From Mycolicibacter sp. MU0083 (GTDB taxonomy: Bacteria; Actinomycetota; Actinomycetes; Mycobacteriales; Mycobacteriaceae): a stretch of 64,000 nucleotides of DNA. The DNA lies in NCBI RefSeq assembly GCF_963378075.1, contig NZ_OY726394.1:1984001-2048000 (forward strand), read 5' to 3'. A program made the position numbers and the translations under genes. The notes under the pieces were generated by a model. That model did no database searches, was not told where the DNA came from, and worked only from the letters and a program-made list of their open reading frames with translations. How positions within the stretch are numbered: position 1 is the first letter of the stretch; every line of letters begins with the position of its first letter. Below are positions 11,933 through 22,377 of the stretch, piece by piece.

Positions 11933-12072
11933 CGGAAGAACCTCCTCGTGTTCGCAGCTATGTTACTGGACGGTAGCCGTATTGCGGGGCCACCCGGAAC
12001 TCGACACAGACACGATCCGGCCACGCCGAGATTTTGGTCACCGCGTCGTAGGGCAAGTGGTGCGGCCCGCGC

Positions 12073-12078
12073 TAGGCT
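12073..12078 (+). promoter_or_regulatory. -10 hexamer of a leaderless modA transcript
   Basis: TAGGCT followed by 7 nt and the modA ATG. Transcription would begin at or next to the start codon. No Shine-Dalgarno sequence is visible. Confidence 0.5.
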
Positions 12079-12085
12079 CCCAGCC

Positions 12086-12841
12086 ATGGGGCGAACCCGG
12101 GCGGTCGGCGGCGCGGTGGTGATCCTGGCCGCGGCGACGGTGTCGGCCTGCGGCTCCGGTCCGGCTGAGCCGACGCTGACGGTGTTCGCAGCGGCCTCGC
12201 TGGAACCGGCATTCACCCAGATCGCCGCGCGATTCAAAACCGAGTACCCCGATGTGGCCGTCGCCTTCAACTTCGCGGGATCCTCCGATCTCGCCACCCA
12301 GTTGACCCAGGGCGCGATCGCCGACGTCTTCGCCTCGGCCAACACCGTCCAAATGGACAAGGTCGCCCAGGCCGGGTTGCTCGACGGTGCCGCGGTGCCT
12401 TTCGCCGCCAACACCCTGGTGATCGTCACCGCCCCCGGAAACCCGCACCGGGTGCGCTCGTTCGCCGACCTGGCCGACGACGGATTGGACGTGGTGGTGT
12501 GCCAGGTACCGGTGCCCTGCGGTGCCGCGACCCAGCAGGTGCAGAAGACCGCGCAGGTCACCCTGGACCCGGTCAGCGAGGAACCCGACGTAACCGACGT
12601 GCTCAACAAGGTCGCCACCGGCCAGGCCGATGCCGGGGTAGTGTACCGCACCGATGCACTGCACGCCGGGGACAAGGTGGCCACCGTGGAGTTCCCCGAG
12701 GCGGCCGGCGCTGTCAACACCTACCCGATCGCCTTGCTGCGCGACGCACCGCAGACCGCCGCGGCCCGATCCTTCGTCGACCTGGTGACCGCCGACGCGG
12801 GACAGCAGATCCTGCACAGCGCCGGCTTCGGCAAGCCCTGA
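12086..12841 (+). CDS. modA: Molybdate-binding lipoprotein of ABC transporter
   Basis: A 251-residue periplasmic solute-binding lipoprotein. The signal sequence ends in the lipobox TVSAC (Cys22). [17 protein letters not shown] and [25 protein letters not shown] are the typical ModA ligand loops; [12 protein letters not shown] is the third conserved block. It delivers molybdate to ModB for molybdopterin cofactor synthesis. The frame is open upstream, but the signal peptide starts at MGRTRAVGG. modB follows after 4 nt. Confidence 0.95.
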   Translation: MGRTRAVGGAVVILAAATVSACGSGPAEPTLTVFAAASLEPAFTQIAARFKTEYPDVAVAFNFAGSSDLATQLTQGAIADVFASANTVQMDKVAQAGLLDGAAVPFAANTLVIVTAPGNPHRVRSFADLADDGLDVVVCQVPVPCGAATQQVQKTAQVTLDPVSEEPDVTDVLNKVATGQADAGVVYRTDALHAGDKVATVEFPEAAGAVNTYPIALLRDAPQTAAARSFVDLVTADAGQQILHSAGFGKP

Positions 12842-12845
12842 CCCC

Positions 12846-13633
12846 ATGGTCCGCCGGCGTCCCGACCTGCCGGGCTGGGTCTATGTCCCCGCCGCGATCG
12901 GCGCCGCATTCGTGGTGCTGCCGCTGGTGGGGATCGCGGCCAGGGTCGATTGGCCGCATTTCTGGGCGCTGGTCAGCAGCCCGTCCGCGTTGACCGCCCT
13001 GCAGCTCAGCCTGCGAACCGCCGCGGCCAGCACGGTGCTGTGCGTGCTGTTCGGCGTGCCGATGGCCCTGGTCCTGGCGCGCAGTCGGGCGCGCGTGGTG
13101 CGACTGCTGCGGCCCCTGGTGCTCCTGCCCCTGGTCCTGCCGCCGGTCGTCGGCGGTATCGCGCTGCTGTATGTGTTCGGACGGCTCGGCCTGGTGGGGC
13201 GCTATCTGGATGCCGCCGGGATCCACCTGGCGTTCACCACCGCGGCGGTGGTGCTCGCCCAGACGTTCGTGTCGCTGCCGTTCCTGGTCATCGCGTTGGA
13301 GGGTGCCGCGCGCAGCGCGGGCGCCGACTACGAGGTGGTGGCGGCCACGCTGGGGGCTCGGCCCAGTGCGGTGTGGTGGCGGGTGACGCTGCCGCTGCTC
13401 ACCCCGGGCCTCATCTCCGGTGCCGTGTTGGCGTTCGCGCGGTCGCTGGGGGAGTTCGGCGCCACCTTGACCTTTGCCGGCTCGCGGGAGGGCGTGACCC
13501 GGACCCTGCCGCTGGCCATCTACCTGCAGCGGGTGTCCGACGCCGATGCCGCCGCGGCGATGTCACTGCTGCTGGTGGCGGTCGCCGCCGTGGTGGTGAT
13601 GGTCCTGGGCGCCCGGCGGTTGGGCGGCATCGG

Positions 13634-13637
<4 letters not shown>
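12846..13637 (+). CDS. modB: Molybdate ABC transporter permease
   Basis: A 263-residue membrane permease with about six transmembrane helices. The cytoplasmic EAA-like loop is [22 protein letters not shown], followed by [31 protein letters not shown], characteristic of ModB. It forms the channel through which ModA-bound molybdate passes. It lies 4 nt after modA and overlaps the modC start in a GTGA junction. Confidence 0.95.
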
Positions 13638-14752
<1,115 letters not shown>

Positions 14753-14789
14753 CTTGCGTACGGGTGGCAACGCGGTAGGTTTTTCTGCC

Positions 14790-15725
14790 ATGAAACAGGT
14801 GGACGTGACTTCAAGGGGCGTTCGGGCGCTGGCCGCGACGACATGGGCCGCAGCGCTCGCCGGCGTGCTGGCGTTCGGCGCCACATCACCGGCTTACGCG
14901 GACCCGGTACCGCCGCCTCCCGCGCCGTCGGCCGGTGCGGATGCCCCGCCGGCGCCGCCGAACGCGCCCGAACCCACCGACCCCAACGAGCACCCCCCGG
15001 CCGCCGAGCCCGCGGCTCCCGAGTTGGGCCGGGTCGACGACGTGGCCGGCGGCTTCAGCTTCGTGCTGCCGGCCGGCTGGGTGCAGTCCGACACCAGTCA
15101 CCTGGAGTACGGGTCGTCGCTGCTGAGCAAGAAGAACGGCGAACCGGTGTTGCCCGGGCAGCCGGCGCCGGTGGCCAACGACACCCGGATCGTGCTCGGC
15201 AAGCTCGACCAGCGGCTCTACGCCAGCGCTGAGACCGACAACGCCAAGGCGGCCACCCGGCTCGGATCCGACATGGGCGAGTTCTTCCTGCCCTACCCCG
15301 GTACCCGCGCCAACCAGGTGACCGCTCCGCTCAACGGCGGCGGACTGACCGGCAGCGCGTCGTACTACGAGGTCAAGTTCACCGACCCGGCCAAGCCGGT
15401 CGGTCAGATCTGGAGCGGCGTGATCGGCGTTCCGCCCGCCGACGGCGGCACCGGCCCGCAGGCCGAGCGCTGGTTCGTGGTGTGGTTGGGAACGGCCAAC
15501 AACCCGGTCGACACCGATGCGGCGATCGCCCTGGCGGAGTCCATCCGGCCGCTGCCGCCGGCCCCCGTCGAGCAGGTTCCGGGCACCATCCCCGGACCGG
15601 CTCCGGCTCCGGCACCCGCCCCGGCACCGGCACCCGCCGCCCCGGCACCCGCCCCGGCACCGGCACCCGCCGCCCCGGCACCCGCCGCCCCGGCACCCGC
15701 CCCGGCACCCGCGCCGGCCGCCTAG
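14790..15725 (+). CDS. apa: Alanine-proline-rich secreted adhesin Apa (fibronectin attachment protein)
   Basis: A 311-residue exported protein. The signal peptide runs to about residue 39 (ATSPAYA). A Pro/Ala-rich stretch follows ([22 protein letters not shown]), then a globular core of about 150 residues with [28 protein letters not shown] and [12 protein letters not shown], all typical of mycobacterial Apa. The C-terminus is a long Pro-Ala tail built from a 33-bp repeat. In M. tuberculosis it is an O-mannosylated cell-wall adhesin that binds fibronectin and SP-A. TAGGTT lies 8 nt before the ATG, so the mRNA may be nearly leaderless. Confidence 0.93.
   Translation: MKQVDVTSRGVRALAATTWAAALAGVLAFGATSPAYADPVPPPPAPSAGADAPPAPPNAPEPTDPNEHPPAAEPAAPELGRVDDVAGGFSFVLPAGWVQSDTSHLEYGSSLLSKKNGEPVLPGQPAPVANDTRIVLGKLDQRLYASAETDNAKAATRLGSDMGEFFLPYPGTRANQVTAPLNGGGLTGSASYYEVKFTDPAKPVGQIWSGVIGVPPADGGTGPQAERWFVVWLGTANNPVDTDAAIALAESIRPLPPAPVEQVPGTIPGPAPAPAPAPAPAPAAPAPAPAPAPAAPAPAAPAPAPAPAPAA
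15611..15676 (+). repeat. 33-bp tandem repeat in the apa 3' end
   Basis: Two exact adjacent copies of a 33-bp unit beginning GGCACCCGCCCCGGCACCGG (15611-15643 and 15644-15676), followed by degenerate partial copies to about 15715. Being a multiple of three, copy-number change would lengthen or shorten the Pro-Ala tail without a frameshift. Confidence 0.85.
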
Positions 15726-15749
15726 CCCCGCTTCGGGTCGCCGACGCCC

Positions 15750-16049
15750 ATGGGCGCAAGCCATCTCGATCTCGCCGCGGGACTGTCCACTCCGACATCG
15801 GTCAGCTGGCTGGCCTACCTCGTGATCGGCGGTATCGCCGGCTGGTTGGCGAACCGCGTCATGAACCGTGCTGACTCGGGCATCCTGCTCAACATCGTGA
15901 TCGGTGTGATCGGCGGTTTCGTCGGCGGATCGCTGCTCGGCTGGTTGGGCCTGGATGTCGAACACGGTCGCCGGTGGTTCACCTTCTTCGTCTCGCTGGG
16001 CGGTGCCATCGTCCTACTGGGCATCGTCGGGCTGATTCGCCGCCGGTAG
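15750..16049 (+). CDS. GlsB/YeaQ/YmgE-family small membrane protein (Rv1861-like)
   Basis: A 99-residue protein with three predicted transmembrane segments rich in Gly. The family pattern ([51 protein letters not shown]) is that of transglycosylase-associated or YeaQ/YmgE proteins. Biochemical function is unknown. It sits between apa and adhA as in M. tuberculosis. Confidence 0.88.
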   Translation: MGASHLDLAAGLSTPTSVSWLAYLVIGGIAGWLANRVMNRADSGILLNIVIGVIGGFVGGSLLGWLGLDVEHGRRWFTFFVSLGGAIVLLGIVGLIRRR

Positions 16050-16081
16050 CCGTAACGGTCGAGAACGCGCACCATGGATTC

Positions 16082-17110
16082 ATGGCGTCGCAGTCCGACG
16101 GTGCGGTCATGTCCGGGTGGCGGGTACGCCGTCCGGGACCCATCCGGGATCACCCCCTCGAGCGGGTCAGCACCGCGGTTCCGCAGCCACAACCGGACGA
16201 ACTACTGGTGGCGGTCCATGTCTGCGGGGTCTGCCGCACCGATCTGCACGTCGCCGAGGGCGACCTCGCGGTGCACCGTCCCGGCGTGATTCCCGGCCAC
16301 GAGGTGGTGGGGGAGGTCATCGCCATGGGCGCCGAGGCCGGTGCGGGCTTCGCGGTCGGTGACCGGGTCGGCATAGCCTGGCTGCGGCACACCTGCGGAA
16401 CCTGTCGCCACTGTCGCCGCGGGGATGAGAACCTCTGCCCGCAGTCGCGCTACACCGGCTGGGACGACGACGGCGGCTATGCCGAATTCGCCACCGTCCC
16501 CGCCGAATTCGCGCACCACCTGCCCGTGGGCTACAGCGATGCCGAATTGGCGCCGCTGCTGTGCGCGGGCATCATCGGCTACCGCTCGCTGCAACGGGCG
16601 AACCTGCCACCCGGCGGACGGTTGGGCATCTACGGATTCGGGGGCAGTGCGCACATCACCGCGCAGGTCGCACGTGCGCGCGGTGCCGAGGTCCATGTGA
16701 TGACCCGGGACCTGCGGGGGCGGGAGTTGGCGCTGGAGCTGGGTGCGGCCTCGGCTCAGGGTGCCGCCGATCCGCCGCCGGTGCCATTGGACTCGGCGAT
16801 CCTGTTCGCCCCGGTGGGGGACCTGGTACCGCCGGCCTGCGCGGCGCTGGACGCCGGGGGGACGCTGGCGATCGCGGGCATCCACCTCAGCGACATCCCC
16901 GCACTGAACTACCAGCGTCACCTGTTCCGCGAACGCCAGATCCGGTCGGTGACGTCCAACACCCGCGAGGATGCCCGCGCCTTCCTCGAATTCGCGGCCA
17001 CCCACCGCATCACCGTGACCACACCGGAGTATTCGCTCGGTGAAGCCGACCGTGCACTGGCCGACCTGGCCGCCGGCCGGATCGCGGGCGCGGCGGTGCT
17101 GTTGGTCTGA
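16082..17110 (+). CDS. adhA: Zinc-dependent alcohol dehydrogenase
   Basis: A 342-residue medium-chain Zn alcohol dehydrogenase. [15 protein letters not shown] supplies the catalytic-zinc Cys, PGHEVVGEV the GHE motif, and [15 protein letters not shown] the four structural-zinc cysteines. The cofactor motif [10 protein letters not shown] is a variant of GxGxxG. The closest M. tuberculosis gene at this position is adhA (Rv1862). A second ATG 27 nt downstream ([10 protein letters not shown]) is an alternative start. Confidence 0.92.
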   Translation: MASQSDGAVMSGWRVRRPGPIRDHPLERVSTAVPQPQPDELLVAVHVCGVCRTDLHVAEGDLAVHRPGVIPGHEVVGEVIAMGAEAGAGFAVGDRVGIAWLRHTCGTCRHCRRGDENLCPQSRYTGWDDDGGYAEFATVPAEFAHHLPVGYSDAELAPLLCAGIIGYRSLQRANLPPGGRLGIYGFGGSAHITAQVARARGAEVHVMTRDLRGRELALELGAASAQGAADPPPVPLDSAILFAPVGDLVPPACAALDAGGTLAIAGIHLSDIPALNYQRHLFRERQIRSVTSNTREDARAFLEFAATHRITVTTPEYSLGEADRALADLAAGRIAGAAVLLV

Positions 17111-17141
17111 CGGAACCGGCGCAGGCCGGACCCGGATCGGT

Positions 17142-17909
17142 TCAGGCCGAGACGTGCCAGACCAGGGCCGCGGCCAACGCGCCGACCCCGTTCAACGACC
17201 AGTGCAGCGCGATGGGCGCGAGCAGGCTGCCACTGCGCCGCCGCAACCAGCTGAAGACGAAACCGGCCGCCCCGGTAGCCAGGACCGCGAGCGTCACCCC
17301 GGCCAGCATGCCGAGGAACCCGCCGCCGAAAACATGATTGAGGCCGACGTTGCTGCTGGTCAGTCCCAGCGAGGTGGCCACGTGCCACAGCCCGAACAAC
17401 AGGGAACCGGCCGCCGCCACCCCGCGGAAACCCCACGCCCGGTGCAGTGCACCGTGTAGGGCACCGCGGAACGCCAGTTCTTCGGGGATCACGGTCTGCA
17501 GCGGGATGACCAGCAGCGAGGCCACCAGGGCGCCCGACAGCGTGGCGTACCGGTTGTTCAAGAACATCGGCCGGGTCCAGGGCAGCAGCACGCCCACCGC
17601 GATCACCGACACCACCACCAGCACTGCGGCCAGGGCGTAACCGAGCCCGGACTTCCAGTGCGCGCGACCCAAACCGAGCTCGGTCCAGCTCAGGCCGCTG
17701 CTGCGGACCAGGACGACCAGGCCCACCGCGGTGACCGGAACGGTGGCGATGGCCGCCCACGATGTGGTGAAGTGCGCAACCAGGTTGGCCAGCGCGAGTA
17801 CCACCACGACGATGGCGACGTCGAGCAGGGCGCCGAACCGGTGTAGCGCGGACAGTTGCGCTACCAGTGGATGCCGCCCCCCGGGCACCGCGAATTCGTG
17901 GCCAGACAT
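17142..17909 (-). CDS. CPBP-family intramembrane metalloprotease (Rv1863c-like)
   Basis: A 255-residue integral membrane protein with about six to seven hydrophobic segments. All three CPBP (Abi) motifs are present: PEELAFRGALHGALHR (EExxxR), FGLWHVATSLG (FxxxH) and the terminal HWSLNGVGAL. The family is related to type II CAAX prenyl proteases. The substrate is unknown in mycobacteria. It is convergent with adhA, and the short gap holds a weak GAACCG...CGGTTC pairing. Confidence 0.88.
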   Translation of the reverse strand: MSGHEFAVPGGRHPLVAQLSALHRFGALLDVAIVVVVLALANLVAHFTTSWAAIATVPVTAVGLVVLVRSSGLSWTELGLGRAHWKSGLGYALAAVLVVVSVIAVGVLLPWTRPMFLNNRYATLSGALVASLLVIPLQTVIPEELAFRGALHGALHRAWGFRGVAAAGSLLFGLWHVATSLGLTSSNVGLNHVFGGGFLGMLAGVTLAVLATGAAGFVFSWLRRRSGSLLAPIALHWSLNGVGALAAALVWHVSA

Positions 17910-17961
17910 TGGAGCGAATTCTACGCGCGGCCGGCGATCGGCGGTGGTGCGTCGCCCGGCG

Positions 17962-18387
17962 TCAGCTTTCGTCGGCGAACTTGGGTCCGTGCGTCTCGCA
18001 CAGCACCCGCGCCGGGGCGCCGGACGCGGTGTTCTGGGCTACGACCTTGCCGTTGACGGTGACCGTGCAGGTCAGCGAGCCGGGACCGGCGGTCTGCGCG
18101 CTCAGCGAATACGAGGCGGGGCTGGTGGCGTTCGTCATCGAGCCGGTCAGCTGGATCGACCACGGCAGCGCGACGTTGGTGGCGTGTGCTTGACCGTTCT
18201 GGCCCTGGTAAGTGACGTAGCTCGCGACGCCGGTGCCGGTGAGGTCGTAGCGGACCGGCACCTTGGTGTGGTCCGGAGTCGCGCCGGCCGACGGGACACC
18301 GGCCACAACGGCCGACGCGGCGAGGGCACCGAACAGCAACGACATCGCCCTGCGGGGCATCCGGACCGGTGACGGGTGAACAGTCAT
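17962..18387 (-). CDS. Exported MmpS-like protein
   Basis: A 141-residue secreted protein. After a basic N-terminus and hydrophobic core (AMSLLFGALAASAVVAGVPSAGA) the body resembles the periplasmic domain of MmpS: VRYDLTGTGVASYVTYQG, VALPWSIQLTG, SLTCTVTVNGKVVAQNTASG. MmpS proteins assist MmpL exporters, but no mmpL gene is adjacent. A GTG 9 nt upstream is in frame. The ATG at 18387 is preferred because AAGG lies 8 nt before it. Confidence 0.8.
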   Translation of the reverse strand: MTVHPSPVRMPRRAMSLLFGALAASAVVAGVPSAGATPDHTKVPVRYDLTGTGVASYVTYQGQNGQAHATNVALPWSIQLTGSMTNATSPASYSLSAQTAGPGSLTCTVTVNGKVVAQNTASGAPARVLCETHGPKFADES

Positions 18388-18487
18388 GGCCGTCACCTTA
18401 TCTCGCCTGCGATTCCGGTCACCCCGGTTCGGGCCACGTCCCCGCGCGGATGGCTGCGCCGAACCGGGCCGGCGGCAACCGGTTCAC

Positions 18488-18493
18488 TACCCT
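18488..18493 (+). promoter_or_regulatory. -10 hexamer of a leaderless CoA-transferase transcript
   Basis: TACCCT followed by 6 nt and the GTG start codon at 18500. No Shine-Dalgarno is visible. Confidence 0.4.
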
Positions 18494-18499
18494 GACAGC

Positions 18500-20866
18500 G
18501 TGCTATTGGAAGCGGTCCGCGTACTCGATCTGGCCGACGGCGACGCCGATGCGGTTACCCGGTTGCTTGCCGACCTGGGAGCCGACGTGCTCAAGGTGGA
18601 ACCGCCCGGCGGCAGCCCGGCCCGCGGCAGCGCCCCGCTGCTGGCCGAGGTGAGTGTCCCGTTCGCACTGCACAACGCCAACAAACGCAGCGTCGTACTG
18701 GATCCCGCGGTGGACCGGGATCGCCGCCGGTTCGAGGAACTGGTGAGCACCGCCGACATCGTGGTGGACGGTGGCCGGCCCGGCCGGGCCGCCGACTTCG
18801 GGACCACGTGCGCACAGTTGGCCGACCGGTTCGCCCACCTGGTCACCATGTCGGTCACCGACTTCGGGGTGGACGGACCGCGTTCGCACTGGCGTGCCAC
18901 CGATTCGGTCCTCTACGCACTCTCGGGTGCGCTGTCGCGGTCGGGCCCCACCACGGGAACCCCGGTGCTGCCGCCGGAGGGGATCGCCTCGGCCACCGCC
19001 GCCGTGCAGGCGTGTTGGGCGGTGCTGGTGGCCTATTACAACCGGCTGCGTTGCGGCGTGGGCGATTACATCGACTTCGCCCGGTTCGACGCGGTGGCCT
19101 CCGCACTCGACCCGATATTCGGTGCGCACGGACAGGTCGCCGCTGCCCAGCGCGTGTCGAGTCGCTGGCGCGGTCGGCCGCGTAACCAGGACGCCTACCC
19201 GATCTATGCGTGCCGGGACGGCTATGTCCGGTTGTGCGTGATGTCCCCGCGCCAGTGGCGGGCGCTGTGGAGCTGGCTGGGGGAGCCGGCGGAGTACGCC
19301 GACCCCAAGTTCGGTGTGATCGGTGAGCGTTTCGCGGTCTGGCCGCAGATCAGCGTCCTGGTCCGGGAACTGTTCGCCGGTCACGACATGGCCGATCTCG
19401 TCGACGCCGGCCAGTCCCGCGGCGTGCCGATCGCCGCGGTGGGTGACCCCGCGAAGGTGCTGACGGAAGAGCATTTCGCGGCGGCCGGTGCGGTCGCGAC
19501 CGTCGAGGTGGCCCAGGGGCTGCCCGCGGTGATCCCGACCGGCTACTACGTGGTCGACGAGCAGCGGGTCGGGTTCCGGACACCGGCACCCGGGCCGGGG
19601 AGCGCCGACACCGGCTGGCTCGCCGACGCGCTGCCCGCCTCCGGCGCGGACGGCACGGCCGGTGTGTTGCCCTTCGAGGGCCTGCGGATCATCGACCTCG
19701 GCGTGATCGTGGCGGGCGGGGAGGCGAGCCGGCTCTTCGGCGACCTGGGCGCCGAGATCATCAAGGTGGAGAGCCCCGACTATCCAGACGGCCTACGGCA
19801 GGCCCGACCCGGATCGGCGATGAGCGAGTCGTTCGCCTGGACCCACCGCAACAACCTGGGGTTCGGGCTGGACCTTCGCAGCCCGGAGGGTAAGGAGATC
19901 TTCGCTCGCCTGGTCGGTACCGCGGACGCGACGTTCGCCAACTTCAAACCGGGAACACTGGGTGCGCTCGGCTTCCCCTACGACGTACTGCGTGATCTCA
20001 ATCCACGCATCGTTCTCGCCGAGAGCAGTGCCTTCGGTGAGACCGGGCCGTGGAGCGATCGGATGGGGTACGGCCCGCTGGTGCGCGCCGGAACCGGCGT
20101 CACCAGACTGTGGACGGCCCCCGGCGAGACCGAGGATCCCGACCGGCACCCGTTCTACGACGCGACCACCGTCTTCCCCGATCACGTGGTGGGCCGGATC
20201 GTCGCGATCGGCGCGCTCGCCGCGCTGATCGCCGGTCGGCGGACCGCGACCGGCCGCCACGTGCACGTCTCACAGGCCGAGGCCGCGGTCAACCAACTCG
20301 ACACCAGCTATGTCGCCCGGGCCGCGGGATCGGCCATCCGGCCCGACACCGCGGTGGACCTGGTCTGCCCCTGCGCGGGCGACGACGAGTGGTGTGTGAT
20401 CTCGATTCGTACCGACCACGATATGCGTGCTGTCGCAACGGCTTTCGGTGATCGGGAACTGGCGGCGGATCCGCGTTTCGGTACCGGACCGGCTCGCGGT
20501 GCGCAGCGGACCGAACTGGCCGCGGCGTTGGGCCGGCACACCGGCGAACGCACCCCGACCGAGGTGAGCGAACTGCTGCAGGCCAACGGGGTGGCAGCCG
20601 CACCGATGAACCGCCCACCGGATGTCGCAGACGACCCACAGCTGGCGTACCGCGCCCGGTACGCCGCCATGGTCCATCCGCTCATCGAGCACCCGCTGCC
20701 CGCCGAAACCGGTCCGGCGCCGTTCCGCAACATCCCGGCGGCCCCGCAGCGCCCGGCCCCGCTGCCCGGTCAGCACACCCGGCAGATCTGCCGCGATGTG
20801 CTCGGACTCGACGCCGAGCAGATCGACCGGTTGATCGCGGACAGCGTGCTGTTCGCCGCGGATTAG
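18500..20866 (+). CDS. Double-domain CaiB/BaiF-family CoA-transferase (Rv1866-like)
   Basis: A 788-residue class III CoA-transferase made of two tandem family domains, each opening with the family pattern (VRVLDLADGDADAVTRLLADLGADVLKVEPP; LRIIDLGVIVAGGEASRLFGDLGAEIIKVESP). Domain 1 retains an Asp in GVGDYIDFARFD where the catalytic Asp is expected. Domain 2 has GRHVHVSQAEA, with His in that position. The enzyme probably moves CoA between acids; the substrate is unknown. Start set at the GTG behind a TANNNT hexamer; the frame is open 38 codons upstream. The stop codon is part of the next gene's -10. Confidence 0.88.
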   Translation: MLLEAVRVLDLADGDADAVTRLLADLGADVLKVEPPGGSPARGSAPLLAEVSVPFALHNANKRSVVLDPAVDRDRRRFEELVSTADIVVDGGRPGRAADFGTTCAQLADRFAHLVTMSVTDFGVDGPRSHWRATDSVLYALSGALSRSGPTTGTPVLPPEGIASATAAVQACWAVLVAYYNRLRCGVGDYIDFARFDAVASALDPIFGAHGQVAAAQRVSSRWRGRPRNQDAYPIYACRDGYVRLCVMSPRQWRALWSWLGEPAEYADPKFGVIGERFAVWPQISVLVRELFAGHDMADLVDAGQSRGVPIAAVGDPAKVLTEEHFAAAGAVATVEVAQGLPAVIPTGYYVVDEQRVGFRTPAPGPGSADTGWLADALPASGADGTAGVLPFEGLRIIDLGVIVAGGEASRLFGDLGAEIIKVESPDYPDGLRQARPGSAMSESFAWTHRNNLGFGLDLRSPEGKEIFARLVGTADATFANFKPGTLGALGFPYDVLRDLNPRIVLAESSAFGETGPWSDRMGYGPLVRAGTGVTRLWTAPGETEDPDRHPFYDATTVFPDHVVGRIVAIGALAALIAGRRTATGRHVHVSQAEAAVNQLDTSYVARAAGSAIRPDTAVDLVCPCAGDDEWCVISIRTDHDMRAVATAFGDRELAADPRFGTGPARGAQRTELAAALGRHTGERTPTEVSELLQANGVAAAPMNRPPDVADDPQLAYRARYAAMVHPLIEHPLPAETGPAPFRNIPAAPQRPAPLPGQHTRQICRDVLGLDAEQIDRLIADSVLFAAD

Positions 20867-20869
20867 TCT
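20864..20869 (+). promoter_or_regulatory. -10 hexamer overlapping the CoA-transferase stop codon
   Basis: TAGTCT, whose first three bases are the TAG stop of the upstream gene, stands 7 nt before the thiolase-like ATG. It fits an internal promoter that makes a leaderless transcript. Confidence 0.45.
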
Positions 20870-20876
20870 TACGCCC

Positions 20877-22355
20877 ATGCCCGTCGACCCCCGGACACCG
20901 GTGCTGATCGGCTACGGCCAGATCAACCACCGCGACGACACCGATCCCGTCGAACCCGTCGACCTGATGGCCGCGGCCGCACGTCACGCGGCCCCCGATC
21001 GGGTGCTACGTGCGGTCGACTCGATCCGCGTGGTGAACCTGCTCTCGGCGCGGTACCGCGATCCGGGAGCCCTACTCGGGCAACGGATCGGGGCGCAGCG
21101 CTTCGCCACCCGGTACAGCCCGGTCGGGGGCAACGTGCCACAGTCCCTGGTCAATCAGGCCTGCCTGGATATCCGCGACGGGCGCGCCGGGGTGGTGCTG
21201 GTGGCCGGCGGCGAGACGTGGCGCACCCGGACCAAGTTGCGCCGCGCCGGCGGGAAGCTGGCCTGGACCCGGCAAGACGACACGGTCCCGATGGCCGAGT
21301 GCGACGGTGAAGACGTGCCCATGGTCGGCCCGGCCGAGGAACGCATCGGCCTGGATCGGCCGGCGTACGTCTACCCGCTGTTCGAACAGGCGCTGCGGAT
21401 TGCCGCGGGGGAGACCGTCGACGACCACCGCCGGCGCATCGGCGCACTGTGGTCGCGGTTCAACGCGGTCGCCGTGGACAACCCGCACGCCTGGATCCGG
21501 CAACCCGTTGCCGCCGAAGAGATCTGGCAGCCGGGACCGAAGAACCGGATGATCAGCTGGCCCTACACCAAGCTGATGAACTCCAACAACATGGTCGATC
21601 AGGCCGCGGCGCTGGTGCTGACCTCGGTGCAGACCGCCACCGACCTGCGGATCCCCACCGACACCTGGGTGTTCCCACAGGCCGGCGCGGACGCCCACGA
21701 CACCTACGCCATCGCCAACCGTGCCGAACTGCACCGATCCCCGGCAATCCGGATCGCCGGCGCCCGTGCCCTGGAACTGGCCGGCGCCGGTGACATCGCC
21801 GGGATCGATCACGTCGACCTGTATTCGTGCTTCCCGTCCGCGGTGCAGGTCGCCGCGGCAGAACTGGGGCTGCCGTCCGACGACCCCGCCCGGCCGCTGA
21901 CCGTGACCGGCGGGCTGACCTTCGCCGGCGGCCCGTGGAACAACTACGTGATGCATTCGATCGCCACCATGGCCGAACTGCTGGTCGCCGAACCCGGGCG
22001 GCGCGGACTGATCACCGCCAACGGCGGTTACCTGACCAAGCACAGTTTCGGCGTGTACGGCACCGAACCGCCGCCGTCCGGATTCCGGTGGGAGGACGTT
22101 CAACCCGAGGTGGACGCGCAACCGGTGCGGTCGGCGGCGGTGCAGTGGCGGGGGACCGGCGAGGTGGAGTCGTGGACCACACCGTTCGACCGGGACGGGC
22201 GCCCGCTGCAGGCGTTCCTGGCGGTCCGCACCCCCGACGGGGCGCGGACCCTCGCGGTGATCCGCGACCCCGATGCGGCCGAAGCCACGGTGCGCGACGA
22301 CATCGCCGGTGCGGCGGTCGATGTGCACGACGACGGGACGGCGACGTTGCGGTAG
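20877..22355 (+). CDS. Thiolase-superfamily protein (Rv1867-like)
   Basis: A 492-residue thiolase-fold protein, longer than classical thiolases (about 390). SLVNQACLDIRDGRAGVVLVAGGE holds the position of the nucleophilic Cys. HVDLYSCFPSAVQVAAAELGL and GGLTFAGGPWNNYVMHSIATM replace the usual thiolase GGHPxGxSG loop, and TANGGYLTKHSFGVYGTEPP the C-terminal CxG loop. It has an additional C-terminal domain of about 100 residues. It belongs to the mycobacterial acetyl-CoA acetyltransferase-like group whose reaction is unproven. It follows the CoA-transferase by 10 nt, which suggests a shared acyl-CoA pathway. Confidence 0.88.
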   Translation: MPVDPRTPVLIGYGQINHRDDTDPVEPVDLMAAAARHAAPDRVLRAVDSIRVVNLLSARYRDPGALLGQRIGAQRFATRYSPVGGNVPQSLVNQACLDIRDGRAGVVLVAGGETWRTRTKLRRAGGKLAWTRQDDTVPMAECDGEDVPMVGPAEERIGLDRPAYVYPLFEQALRIAAGETVDDHRRRIGALWSRFNAVAVDNPHAWIRQPVAAEEIWQPGPKNRMISWPYTKLMNSNNMVDQAAALVLTSVQTATDLRIPTDTWVFPQAGADAHDTYAIANRAELHRSPAIRIAGARALELAGAGDIAGIDHVDLYSCFPSAVQVAAAELGLPSDDPARPLTVTGGLTFAGGPWNNYVMHSIATMAELLVAEPGRRGLITANGGYLTKHSFGVYGTEPPPSGFRWEDVQPEVDAQPVRSAAVQWRGTGEVESWTTPFDRDGRPLQAFLAVRTPDGARTLAVIRDPDAAEATVRDDIAGAAVDVHDDGTATLR

Positions 22356-22377
22356 CGCCGGTGGTCGGGGCGCGGCG

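Noticed and set aside
18475..18486. AACCGGTT palindrome as a KstR box before the CoA-transferase
   Set aside because: Only the AACNNGTT core fits. The outer T and A of the consensus are absent, and the sequence just precedes the -10 of a gene with no known sterol link.
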